Shown in pieces: positions 15,164 through 21,709 of a DNA stretch of 22,176 nucleotides. The translations under genes were made by a program, and so were the position numbers. Below the pieces are notes generated by a model, which was given only the letters and a program-made list of their open reading frames with translations, ran no database searches and had not been told where the DNA came from. The stretch lies in the NCBI GenBank assembly GCA_025454095.1, contig JALOPC010000002.1, positions 1-22,176 of the forward strand, given 5' to 3'. The DNA comes from Syntrophales bacterium (lineage in GTDB: Bacteria > Desulfobacterota > Syntrophia > Syntrophales > UBA2192). The stretch's first letter is position 1. Each line of letters opens with the position of its first letter.

Positions 15164-15174
15164 GGCAAAAAAGA

Positions 15175-15654
15175 ATGAAAAAAGAAGCAGATAGAATCAG
15201 GCGCTGGAGGGAACGGAAGAAAGCCGAGGGGAAGACTTCCTTCACCGTCGTGCTGTCGCAGGAGGCGCGCGACATCCTCGCTGAAGAGAAAGAAAAGACC
15301 GGGGAAAGCTACGCCGTCATCATGGAAAAAGCCCTGCTGAGCCTCAAGAAACAGGGCTACACGCCGCCCGTGCTGAGGCATTTCCCCCGCCGCGAGGAAG
15401 TCCTGGCCAGAGCGGCAGTGCAGGACTCTGCCCCGTCACCGGCAGCAGGCCGCGTCAACCATGAAGGCGGCAGGCAGCCCCGGATCCTGATCGACGACCT
15501 GGCCAACTATCCGACGCTGGAGGACATCGAGCGCGAGCAGGCGGCGAAGGAGCAGAACGGGGTGAACGGCCTCAATTCCGGCGAAGGTCTCATCACACGG
15601 CTGCTTCGCTCCTCGGCGGGCCCCTTCGGCCGGAAGAAAAAGTGGTTCAAGTAA
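15175..15654 (+). CDS. Ribbon-helix-helix (CopG/MetJ-like) DNA-binding protein
   Basis: A 159-residue protein with a strongly basic N-terminus (MKKEADRIRRWRERKKAEGK), then a ribbon-helix-helix pattern at about residues 20-60: a beta strand TSFTVVLS, helix QEARDILAEEKEKTG and helix SYAVIMEKALLSLKK. The remaining ~100 residues are low in hydrophobic content and probably disordered, with another basic cluster at the C-terminus. RHH proteins bind palindromic operators as dimers through the strand. No toxin gene is adjacent: the next gene is convergent and encodes an AhpD-like protein, so a toxin-antitoxin role is unsupported. The Shine-Dalgarno is weak (A-rich, AAAGA). Confidence 0.6.
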   Translation: MKKEADRIRRWRERKKAEGKTSFTVVLSQEARDILAEEKEKTGESYAVIMEKALLSLKKQGYTPPVLRHFPRREEVLARAAVQDSAPSPAAGRVNHEGGRQPRILIDDLANYPTLEDIEREQAAKEQNGVNGLNSGEGLITRLLRSSAGPFGRKKKWFK

Positions 15655-15671
15655 AGCCGGGTATCCCCCGG

Positions 15672-16010
15672 TCATTCGAGATCGTCCATGTATTCCAGCA
15701 GATGATCCCGGACCAGGACGAAGGCCGGCCCTCCCCCGAATTCCACGCCGATCGTGGCGGCCTCGATGATTTCCTTGCGCGAGGCTCCGTGGGCGATGGC
15801 ATTGTTGATGTGGTAGGCCAGGGAGGGGGCGCAGACGGTAGCGACGGCCGCCGTGACGGCCATCAGTTCCTTGTTTCTGACACTCACAGCCCCCCGCTTG
15901 TAGTAGGCCTTCATGAGTTCCCGGAATCCGTGAAACAGCTCCGGGGCTTCCTTCTCCAGCCTCACGCGGTTGGTCAGCCGCTTGTCCAGTATTTCTTTCG
16001 CTTTCTTCAT
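15672..16010 (-). CDS. Carboxymuconolactone decarboxylase / AhpD-like protein with CxxS motif
   Basis: A 112-residue all-helical protein of the AhpD-like CMD family. The family segment is KELMAVTAAVATVCAPSLAYHINNAIAHGASRKEIIEA. In redox-active AhpD members this holds CxxC followed by a His; here it is Cys60-Ala-Pro-Ser63 with His67, so the second cysteine is replaced by serine. Classical AhpD disulfide relay is therefore unlikely, and a monothiol or non-redox role is possible. AGGAG lies 8 nt before the ATG at 16010, which rules out a longer upstream reading (to 16082). It stands alone and is convergent with the RHH gene. Confidence 0.85.
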   Translation of the reverse strand: MKKAKEILDKRLTNRVRLEKEAPELFHGFRELMKAYYKRGAVSVRNKELMAVTAAVATVCAPSLAYHINNAIAHGASRKEIIEAATIGVEFGGGPAFVLVRDHLLEYMDDLE

Positions 16011-16215
16011 GGTTTCACTCCTGGAAGGTTTGCACTGCTCAATCGTTCTCGGCCGACTCCCGGAGAACCGGCAGCCCGGCATTGAAAATACCAGAAAATT
16101 GAAGTATTGAGAATCCCTCGCCGGACAGCAATCGATCGGCGGGGCCGTTCGCCGGGGACATGCCCCCCGTCACGGCCCGAAAAAAAGCCCGCCCCGGGCG
16201 GCCAGGGAGCACGTC

Positions 16216-17784
16216 ATGACCCACCCCCAGCTCGTCGAAGCCATGTCGAAGCCCGATTTCTACCCCCACCGGCCCGCGTCGGTGGAACTCGTCCAGACGC
16301 ACATTTCCTTCGTCTTCATCGCGGGGGAGCGAGTCTACAAGGTGAAGAAGGCCGTCGATTTCGGTTTCCTCGATTTCACGACGCTCGAAAAACGAAAGCA
16401 CTACTGCGAGGAGGAACTGCGGCTCAACCGGCGGCTGGCCCCGGAGGCCTACCTCGAGATCGTCGCGATCGCCGAAGACGCGGCGGGGGGTCTTCGGCTG
16501 GGAACCGGCAGGATCGTCGACTACGCCGTCGTGATGAAGAAGCTCCCCCTGGAGCGGATGCTGAAGAAGCTCCTGGCCGAAGGCAAGGTCCCCCCGGAGG
16601 CCATGGATGCCGTCGCCGCGAAGGTCGCCGCATTCCACGCCGCCGCGGAAACGGGCGGCGAGATCGACGAGATGGGCAGCATCGAGACGATCCGGTACAA
16701 CCACGACGAGAACTTCGAGCAGACGGCGAAATACGTCGGCCGAACCATCTCCCGAAACCGCTACGCGTTCCTGAGAGACTGGGTGCACCGGTTCCTGGAG
16801 AAGGAACAGCCGCTGTTCGAAAACCGCGTGGCGGACCACCGGATCCGCGACTGCCACGGGGACCTTCACGCCGAGCACATCTGCCTGTCCGACGGGATCG
16901 TCATCTTCGACTGCATCGAGTTCAACAAGCGCTTTCGCTTCGGCGACGTGGCGGCCGAGGCGGCCTTTCTCGCCATGGACCTCGACTACAACGGCTACCC
17001 CGGCCACGCGCGGGCCTTTGTCGAGGCCTACGTCCGTCACAGCGGCGACGGGGACGTGTGGCGCCTCCTCGATTTCTACCGCTGTTACTACGCCTATGTC
17101 CGGGGAAAGGTGACGAGCTTCCGCCTCGACGACCCGCATATCGGGAGCGCCCAGCGGGATGATGCCGCCCGGGCGGGTTCGCAGTATTTCGACCTCGCCT
17201 TCTCCTACGCGGCCCGGCCCGCGAAAAAAACACTGATCCTCGTGGCCGGTCTCATGGGCACGGGCAAGAGCGTCTTGGCCCGGGCCCTCGCTCCCCTGGT
17301 CGGGGCCGACATCGTCCAGACGGACGCCGTCCGCAAGGAGATGCTCCGCATCCCGTCCTCCGAACACCGCTACGAGGGATTCGGGGAGGGGATCTACTCG
17401 GCGGATGTCTCCCGCAGGACCTACGCCAGGGCCCTCGAGATCGCCATGGAAACGCTGAAGACGGCCGGGGCCGCCATCGTCGACGGTTCCTACAAGAGCC
17501 GGCACGAGAGGGCACAGGCCTTCGAGGCCGCGCGCCGGGCCGGCGCCGAGGCGTTTCTCGTGGAGTGCACCTGCCCCGAGGCGGTCGTCGAGGCGCGGCT
17601 GCGCGCGAGGGAATCGGACGGCGGGGACGTCTCGGACGGGCGGTGGGAGCTCTTTCAGGCCCAGAGAGGGGCTTTCGAAACGATCGACGAGATCCCCCGG
17701 GAATCCCGTCTCGTGGTGGACACGTCGCTCGACGCCGGGGAAAACGCCTTCGCGGCCCTGAGACGATTGTCGGGGCTCGGGTGA
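16216..17784 (+). CDS. Fused APH-like kinase and P-loop kinase (COG2187-COG0645 type)
   Basis: A 522-residue cytoplasmic protein joining two kinase-like modules. The N-terminal part (about 1-320) is aminoglycoside-phosphotransferase-like: the catalytic loop HGDLHAEHI is at 214-222 and the metal-binding Asp232 is in IFDCIEF. The C-terminal part (about 338-520) is a small P-loop kinase domain with Walker A GLMGTGKS (345-352), a putative substrate-site segment QTDAVRKEM and an Arg-rich lid near ARLRARESDGG. This fusion is widespread in proteobacteria, and its substrate is unknown; antibiotic resistance should not be assumed. AGGGAG precedes the ATG by about 7 nt. The stop is one base from the convergent bamD stop, with no terminator between them. 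Confidence 0.88.
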   Translation: MTHPQLVEAMSKPDFYPHRPASVELVQTHISFVFIAGERVYKVKKAVDFGFLDFTTLEKRKHYCEEELRLNRRLAPEAYLEIVAIAEDAAGGLRLGTGRIVDYAVVMKKLPLERMLKKLLAEGKVPPEAMDAVAAKVAAFHAAAETGGEIDEMGSIETIRYNHDENFEQTAKYVGRTISRNRYAFLRDWVHRFLEKEQPLFENRVADHRIRDCHGDLHAEHICLSDGIVIFDCIEFNKRFRFGDVAAEAAFLAMDLDYNGYPGHARAFVEAYVRHSGDGDVWRLLDFYRCYYAYVRGKVTSFRLDDPHIGSAQRDDAARAGSQYFDLAFSYAARPAKKTLILVAGLMGTGKSVLARALAPLVGADIVQTDAVRKEMLRIPSSEHRYEGFGEGIYSADVSRRTYARALEIAMETLKTAGAAIVDGSYKSRHERAQAFEAARRAGAEAFLVECTCPEAVVEARLRARESDGGDVSDGRWELFQAQRGAFETIDEIPRESRLVVDTSLDAGENAFAALRRLSGLG

Positions 17785-17785
17785 A

Positions 17786-18595
17786 CTACTTCCCCGTTTC
17801 CTTCGGCGGGCTGTTGCCCGGCACCGGGGATTTCTGCGGCGCCTTCTGCGCGTCCTTCGCTTCCTTGGCCTTCCGGGCGTCTTCGGCCTTCTGCACCTCT
17901 CTGGCCTTCCTGTCCGCGTCCTCCCGGATCCGCAGCTTCGTCTCCTCGATGAACCGGTTCGTCTTGTAGTCGAGCCCCAGGTTGGCGTACTCGCGCTGGA
18001 TCAGCTCGAAGCGCTTCAGCGCCGCTTCGTACTTCTTGGTGCGGTAGTAGAACTCGCCGATGTAGAACTCGTGCTCCGCGAGCCGCTGCTTCACCTCGCG
18101 CAGGTTCTTCTCGGCCATGATGGCGAACTTGCTCTGGGGGAAGCGGGCCATGAGCCGCTCGAACTCCTTGCGGGCTTTCTGCGTCGCGGTCTGGTCCCGG
18201 TCGATCGTCTGCATCTGGTGGTAGTGACACATGCCGAGCTGGAACATCGCGTAGGGGACATTCGGGTTCGTCGGGTGCAGCTCGACGAAGCTGTTGTAGG
18301 CCACCTCGGCATCGACGTACTGCTCGTTTTCGAAGTAGGAATCGGCAATGCCGAGTTCCGCCATGAGGGCGATGGGATTCAGGGGGTATTCATCCCGCAC
18401 GCGGGTAAAGATCTCGATCGCCTTCTTGTATTCGCCCTTCTTGTACTGCTCGAACCCTCGCTGGTAGAGCCCTTCCGGCGTCTGCCGCACCCGGGGCTCC
18501 TTGCCCCAGACCGAATCCCACCATGCGCATCCGCTCATGGACGCAACCAGGATCAGGAGCACCGCCGCCGCAAGGAGCCTGTATCGGGTTGTCAT
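17786..18595 (-). CDS. bamD: Outer membrane protein assembly factor BamD
   Basis: A 269-residue outer-membrane lipoprotein of the BAM complex, which inserts beta-barrel proteins. The N-terminal signal MTTRYRLLAAAVLLILVASMSGC places the lipidated Cys at residue 23. TPR-like repeats follow (LYQRGFEQYKKGEYKKAIEIFTRV, MAELGIADSYFENEQYVDAEVAY and others), with the BamD-typical FYYRTKKYEAALKRFE. The C-terminus is a charged Lys/Glu/Ala-rich tail ending in a Pro-rich stretch, longer than in E. coli. I prefer the ATG at 18595 because it gives a standard signal length; ATG at 18622 would add nine residues. The gene lies downstream of trxA but is separated from it by a strong terminator, so it needs its own promoter. 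Confidence 0.92.
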   Translation of the reverse strand: MTTRYRLLAAAVLLILVASMSGCAWWDSVWGKEPRVRQTPEGLYQRGFEQYKKGEYKKAIEIFTRVRDEYPLNPIALMAELGIADSYFENEQYVDAEVAYNSFVELHPTNPNVPYAMFQLGMCHYHQMQTIDRDQTATQKARKEFERLMARFPQSKFAIMAEKNLREVKQRLAEHEFYIGEFYYRTKKYEAALKRFELIQREYANLGLDYKTNRFIEETKLRIREDADRKAREVQKAEDARKAKEAKDAQKAPQKSPVPGNSPPKETGK

Positions 18596-18650
18596 GGTTC
18601 TTCCGATGGTTTCCGTTTTCATGCTTCCCCGCCGGGGCACCGGGCCCCAT

Positions 18651-18688
18651 AAAAAAATGGAGGCCCGCCTGCGACACAGGGGCCTCCA
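18651..18688 (-). terminator. Rho-independent terminator of trxA
   Basis: On the minus strand TGGAGGCCC (18688-18680) pairs with GGGCCTCCA (18666-18658) around a 13-nt loop, followed directly by seven T (18657-18651). It lies 14 nt past the trxA stop. Confidence 0.95.
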
Positions 18689-18701
18689 CACTCCGTTTCC
18701 T

Positions 18702-19031
18702 CTACAGAACCTTGTCCATCAACGCCTTGAGGCGGTCCTTCGGAACGAGCCCGATGAGCTTGTCGACGACCTTGCCGTCCTTGAAGAGGATCATGGTGGG
18801 GATGCTCATCACCCCGTGATCGCCCGCCAGTTTGCGGTTCTCGTCGACGTTGATCTTGGCGACCTTGACCTTGCCCTTGTACTCCTCGGCAAGCTCGTCC
18901 AGAACCGGGGCGATGGCCCGGCAGGGCCCGCACCAGGGCGCCCAGAAATCGACCAGGGCCGGCTGGCCGGACTTCAACACCTCGGCGTCGAAGGTTCCTT
19001 CGTTGACATGGATGACGGTTTCACCGCTCAT
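18702..19031 (-). CDS. trxA: Thioredoxin
   Basis: A 109-residue thioredoxin, a cytoplasmic disulfide reductase. The active site is WCGPC (33-37) in DFWAPWCGPCRAIAPVLDELA. The cis-proline segment is SIPTMILFKDG and the C-terminal helix follows LIGLVPKDRLKALMDKVL. There is no signal peptide. The ATG at 19031 follows AAGGGGGT by about 6 nt; longer upstream in-frame readings have no homology. It is monocistronic, with a good promoter at 19060-19088 and a strong terminator. Confidence 0.97.
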   Translation of the reverse strand: MSGETVIHVNEGTFDAEVLKSGQPALVDFWAPWCGPCRAIAPVLDELAEEYKGKVKVAKINVDENRKLAGDHGVMSIPTMILFKDGKVVDKLIGLVPKDRLKALMDKVL

Positions 19032-19059
19032 GGGATACCCCCTTGCTGTGCTGCGTCGA

Positions 19060-19088
19060 ACTATGCCACCAAGTCGGGGCGAAGTCAA
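19060..19088 (-). promoter_or_regulatory. sigma-70 promoter of trxA
   Basis: On the minus strand TTGACT (19088-19083), a 17-nt spacer and CATAGT (19065-19060). The predicted start near 19053 gives a leader of about 22 nt with the ribosome-binding site. Confidence 0.7.
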
Positions 19089-19107
19089 GCAATCCGCAAA
19101 GGCGCGC

Positions 19108-19140
19108 CCCCCGCAGGGCCGTTCCGCACCCCTGCGGGGG
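19108..19140. other. Perfect 11-bp hairpin upstream of the phosphorylase promoter
   Basis: CCCCCGCAGGG (19108-19118) pairs with CCCTGCGGGGG (19130-19140), loop 11 nt, followed after six bases by TTTTTT, which runs into the -35 element at 19151. It could be an insulator terminator for stray plus-strand transcription or a protein-binding site between two divergent promoters. Confidence 0.6.
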
Positions 19141-19150
19141 TACGAATTTT

Positions 19151-19179
19151 TTGACAGGCACCGCCGATTCTGATAGGAA
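19151..19179 (+). promoter_or_regulatory. Candidate promoter of the phosphorylase/adenosyltransferase operon
   Basis: Consensus -35 TTGACA (19151-19156), a 17-nt spacer and TAGGAA (19174-19179), with an extended -10 TG two bases earlier. The -10 hexamer is weak, but the -35 and extended element compensate. The predicted start is near 19186. Confidence 0.5.
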
Positions 19180-19302
19180 AGCACTGGCATCCGGGATCAG
19201 ACGGACGGCGGCAGGCGACGACTCGAACAACCGATCAAGAACAAGAAGGCTTGGAGGCAGAAGGACAAGGGTATCGGACGGGGACGCCTCTTCTTCTCTA
19301 TT

Positions 19303-19328
19303 CCCTCCTTACCCTGTACCCTGCACCC
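19303..19328 (-). repeat. GGGTNNN array on the minus strand of the operon leader
   Basis: On the minus strand the units are GGGTGCA, GGGTACA and GGGTAAG, then GAGGG. They match the family at 6172 and 11643 and have four G-runs with loops of 4, 4 and 6 nt. Here the array precedes a gene, 15 nt before its start codon, with the C-rich strand in the mRNA. Confidence 0.6.
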
Positions 19329-19343
19329 TGTTCCGAGGTAACC

Positions 19344-20054
19344 ATGGCGCCCATCGGCATCATCTCGGGGACGGTCCTGCACGGGACGAGCGTCTTCAAG
19401 GAACTCCGGAAGGAGCACGTGGTCAACGAGTTCGGGCGGGTGACCGTCTGGGTCTCCCGGGAGATCGCCCACGTCCCGCGTCACGACCGCGACCCCGGCG
19501 AATACGTCCTGCCCCACCTCATCAATCACCAGGCCAATCTCACGGCCCTCAAGGCCCTCGGCATCCGCGACGTCGTCGCCGTCAACTCGACAGGGTCCCT
19601 GCAGAGGGGATTGCCGCCCGGCTCCATCGTCGTGCCCGACGACTTCATCCTGCTCGCCGACACGCCCACGGTCTTCTCCAACCGGCCCGTCCACATCACG
19701 CCCGAACTGTCCGAAGAGGTGCGGCGCCGGCTCATCGAAGCCGCCGGTGCCTGCGGGGTCCCCGTCGTGGAGCGGGGCGTCTACTGGCAGACGCAGGGCC
19801 CGAGGCTGGAGACGAGGGCCGAGATCCGCATGATGGCCGCCCATGCCGACATCGTGGGGATGACCATGGCCGCCGAGGCGATCATCGCGAGGGAGCTCGG
19901 ACTCTCCTATGCCGCGCTCTGTTCCGTCGACAACTACTGCAACGGCGTCGTGGAGACGCCCCTCACCATGGAGACGATCCTCGATGGCGCGAAACGAAAC
20001 CGGGAAACCATGCTGACCATCGTCGGCAAGTTCATCGAAAGGAGCAGGGCATGA
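19344..20054 (+). CDS. MTAP-family purine nucleoside phosphorylase
   Basis: A 236-residue phosphorylase of the MTAP/PNP-II family, which cleaves methylthioadenosine or related purine nucleosides with phosphate. Diagnostic stretches are [25 protein letters not shown], the substrate loop [17 protein letters not shown], and [35 protein letters not shown]. The N-terminal phosphate-binding loop, usually GGSG or GGTG, reads SGTVLHG, and the protein is about 30-50 residues shorter than typical MTAP, so the exact substrate is uncertain. The ATG at 19344 has CGAGG six nt upstream. It overlaps the next gene by 4 nt (ATGA). Confidence 0.88.
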   Translation: MAPIGIISGTVLHGTSVFKELRKEHVVNEFGRVTVWVSREIAHVPRHDRDPGEYVLPHLINHQANLTALKALGIRDVVAVNSTGSLQRGLPPGSIVVPDDFILLADTPTVFSNRPVHITPELSEEVRRRLIEAAGACGVPVVERGVYWQTQGPRLETRAEIRMMAAHADIVGMTMAAEAIIARELGLSYAALCSVDNYCNGVVETPLTMETILDGAKRNRETMLTIVGKFIERSRA

Positions 20055-20566
20055 AGTTCTCGAAGAAGGGCGACACGGGAGAGACCAGTCTTCTGGGCGG
20101 GCAGCGGATCCCCAAGTTCGATCCCCGGCCGGAGGCCTACGGGACGCTGGACGAGGCCAGTTCCGTCCTCGGGGTGGCCCGGGGGATGACGGGCAATGCC
20201 CGGATCAAGGAGATCATCCTGCAGGTCCAGAAGGACCTCCTCGTCATGGGGGCCGAGATGTCGACCCTCCCCGAGGACATGGCCAAGCTCATGCAGCGGA
20301 TCGGCACGGCGGACGTAGACCGCGTCGAGGACCTTATCGACAAGCTCCAGGAAGAGGTCCCCTTCCCGCGCGAGTTCATCTACCCGGGCAAGAACGCCGT
20401 CTCCGCGCAGATCGACGTGGGCCGCACGGTCATCCGCCGGGCCGAACGCCGGGCGGCGGAGCTCAAGCAGAAGGGACTCCTGAACAGCGCCGAGATCCAC
20501 CAGTACCTGAACCGGCTCGCCGACATGCTGTTCTCGCTGGCCCGCTACGCGGAGGAAAAGGGCTGA
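20051..20566 (+). CDS. Corrinoid adenosyltransferase, PduO/MmaB-type fold
   Basis: A 171-residue ATP:cob(I)alamin adenosyltransferase that makes adenosylcobalamin. The N-terminal ATP-binding stretch [17 protein letters not shown] is followed by [16 protein letters not shown]. The C-terminal helix has the conserved [11 protein letters not shown] and [16 protein letters not shown] segments. The length matches the core PduO-type domain. AGGAG lies about 8 nt before the ATG, inside the end of the phosphorylase gene, and ATGA couples the two. The pairing is sensible: adenosylcobalamin and radical-SAM enzymes release 5'-deoxyadenosine, a plausible substrate for the neighbouring phosphorylase. That link is inference. 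Confidence 0.92.
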   Translation: MKFSKKGDTGETSLLGGQRIPKFDPRPEAYGTLDEASSVLGVARGMTGNARIKEIILQVQKDLLVMGAEMSTLPEDMAKLMQRIGTADVDRVEDLIDKLQEEVPFPREFIYPGKNAVSAQIDVGRTVIRRAERRAAELKQKGLLNSAEIHQYLNRLADMLFSLARYAEEKG

Positions 20567-20573
20567 AGCCCGG

Positions 20574-20622
20574 GGCAGGCGTCGTGCCTGCCGATCTTTC
20601 GCATGACGGGCGTAACGCCCGT
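20574..20622. repeat. REP-like pair of perfect hairpins
   Basis: GGCAGGC (20574-20580) pairs with GCCTGCC (20586-20592), loop 5 nt. ACGGGCG (20606-20612) pairs with CGCCCGT (20616-20622), loop 3 nt. No T-run follows either, so these are not standard terminators. The twin-hairpin form resembles dispersed REP-type elements. Confidence 0.55.
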
Positions 20623-20637
20623 TCCACCTTTGGATAT

Positions 20638-21279
20638 ATGAAGATCATCAAGACCGGGGCCGTCGTGCTGGCGGTTCTCCTGGCCGTCTACACCGGATAC
20701 CGACTCTTCTCCCCCCCGCCGCCGGTGACAAACCCGCGGCCGGCGGGAGAGAACATCCTCTGCTTCGGCGACAGCCTCACGTACGGCACCGGCGCTTCGC
20801 AGGGCATGGACTACCCCTCCCAGCTCTCGCGCCGCATCGGCCGGCCCGTCATCAATGCGGGCATCCCCGGAGACACCACATCCACGGCTTTGGCCCGCCT
20901 CGAGCGGGACGTGCTGGAACGGTCCCCGCGCATCGTCCTGATCACCCTCGGGGGAAACGACCTGAAGAACCGCCAGGACCGGGATCAGGCCTTCCGGAAT
21001 CTCAAGACGATCATCACCGCCATCCAGGGACGCGGGGCCCTCGTCATCGTCGGGGGGCTCGACATCCCTGTCTGGGGCAGGGGGTTCCAGGAACAGTACC
21101 GGAAGGTAAGCGAGGAGACGGGGGCCGTCCTGGTGCCGGACGCCCTGAAGGGCCTGCTGGGGAATCCGGAGAAGATGAGCGACGCCATCCACCCCAACGA
21201 CGCAGGCTACGGCATCATGGCGGGCTACTTCCACGAGGCGATCAAGCCGTACCTCTTTGGTATCTTCCGTTGCCGCTAA
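20638..21279 (+). CDS. Membrane-anchored SGNH/GDSL hydrolase
   Basis: A 213-residue esterase or thioesterase of the TesA-like SGNH family. An N-terminal hydrophobic segment (residues 8-24) without a lipobox suggests a signal anchor or cleaved signal, so it acts in the periplasm. The catalytic blocks are complete: GDSL with Ser46, the block II Gly75 in [12 protein letters not shown] with Asn107, and DAIHPN with Asp182 and His185. The ATG at 20638 gives the anchored protein, although its ribosome-binding site is weak; a GTG at 20584 would add 18 unrelated residues from the hairpin region. Its TAA stop overlaps the stop of the convergent gene. The substrate is unknown. Confidence 0.9.
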   Translation: MKIIKTGAVVLAVLLAVYTGYRLFSPPPPVTNPRPAGENILCFGDSLTYGTGASQGMDYPSQLSRRIGRPVINAGIPGDTTSTALARLERDVLERSPRIVLITLGGNDLKNRQDRDQAFRNLKTIITAIQGRGALVIVGGLDIPVWGRGFQEQYRKVSEETGAVLVPDALKGLLGNPEKMSDAIHPNDAGYGIMAGYFHEAIKPYLFGIFRCR

Positions 21280-21707
21280 AAAGCTCCGAGTTGGCAAGAG
21301 GAAATCTTGATCTTCAGCTTTTCGCAGGCCGAGGACACCCGGATTTTTGCGAGCTTGAACTCCTTGGCAATGCGGAACACGTCCGCACAGGGCAGCCGGC
21401 CGTCGCTGAGGGCCTTGCGGATGGCCGCCTCCAGGTCCTCGGGCACCGACTCCGCGGGCTGGATGATCCGGCTGACGGGCGTGTACCCGAACAAGCCCAG
21501 CTGGCACTTGCTCAGCGGGATCTCCAGCAGATCGATCGCCTGGCCGATCTCGGCCGGCGTCAGGTTCAGTTCGCTCGCTGCCTGAAATGCCAGGGGGCAC
21601 GTCAGCGCCCCGTCGGTCCTTGCCTTCTTCAACAGCTCCGCGACTTCCTTCTTCACGCTCGCACCGGGGTGCTTCGACGCAAAGTGTCCTTTGTCTTTCC
21701 TGGCCAT
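21276..21707 (-). CDS. Unrecognised protein with two 56-residue cysteine-bearing modules
   Basis: A 143-residue soluble protein that I do not recognise. It consists of two copies of one module, residues 18-73 and 88-143, aligning without gaps at 20 of 56 identical positions with an exact 70-residue period. Each has DGxLxC (Cys37, Cys107) and, 31 residues later, CQLGxF (Cys68, Cys138). The sequence between is helical, with an HTH-like look ([36 protein letters not shown]). Paired cysteines at equal spacing suggest a metal site or dithiol, but this is inference. The ATG at 21707 lies 2 nt after the ancestral stop of the ACT-domain gene, so the two form an operon. It ends in TAG overlapping the SGNH gene's stop. 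Confidence 0.75.
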   Translation of the reverse strand: MARKDKGHFASKHPGASVKKEVAELLKKARTDGALTCPLAFQAASELNLTPAEIGQAIDLLEIPLSKCQLGLFGYTPVSRIIQPAESVPEDLEAAIRKALSDGRLPCADVFRIAKEFKLAKIRVSSACEKLKIKISSCQLGAF

Positions 21708-21709
21708 GC

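Larger units (their letters stand above)
19032..19343. other. Divergent intergenic region, trxA to the phosphorylase gene
   Basis: This 312-nt stretch holds the trxA promoter, a strong GC-rich hairpin, the rightward promoter at 19151-19179 and a leader of about 158 nt carrying a C-rich heptamer array. I see no small protein gene or recognisable riboswitch. Confidence 0.6.

Noticed and set aside
15175..16010. Toxin-antitoxin pair of the RHH protein and the adjacent gene
   Set aside because: The neighbour is convergent and is an AhpD-like protein, not a toxin; no operon structure supports it.
16081..16115. AT-rich stretch with TTGA at 17- and 8-bp spacing
   Set aside because: It resembles the AAGTTRAG octamer family, but the phase is not kept and too few units are clear.
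16180..16206. GC-rich hairpin with a seven-T run on the minus strand before the APH-kinase gene
   Set aside because: No minus-strand gene lies upstream of it, so a terminator call has no transcript to act on; the pairing is also imperfect.
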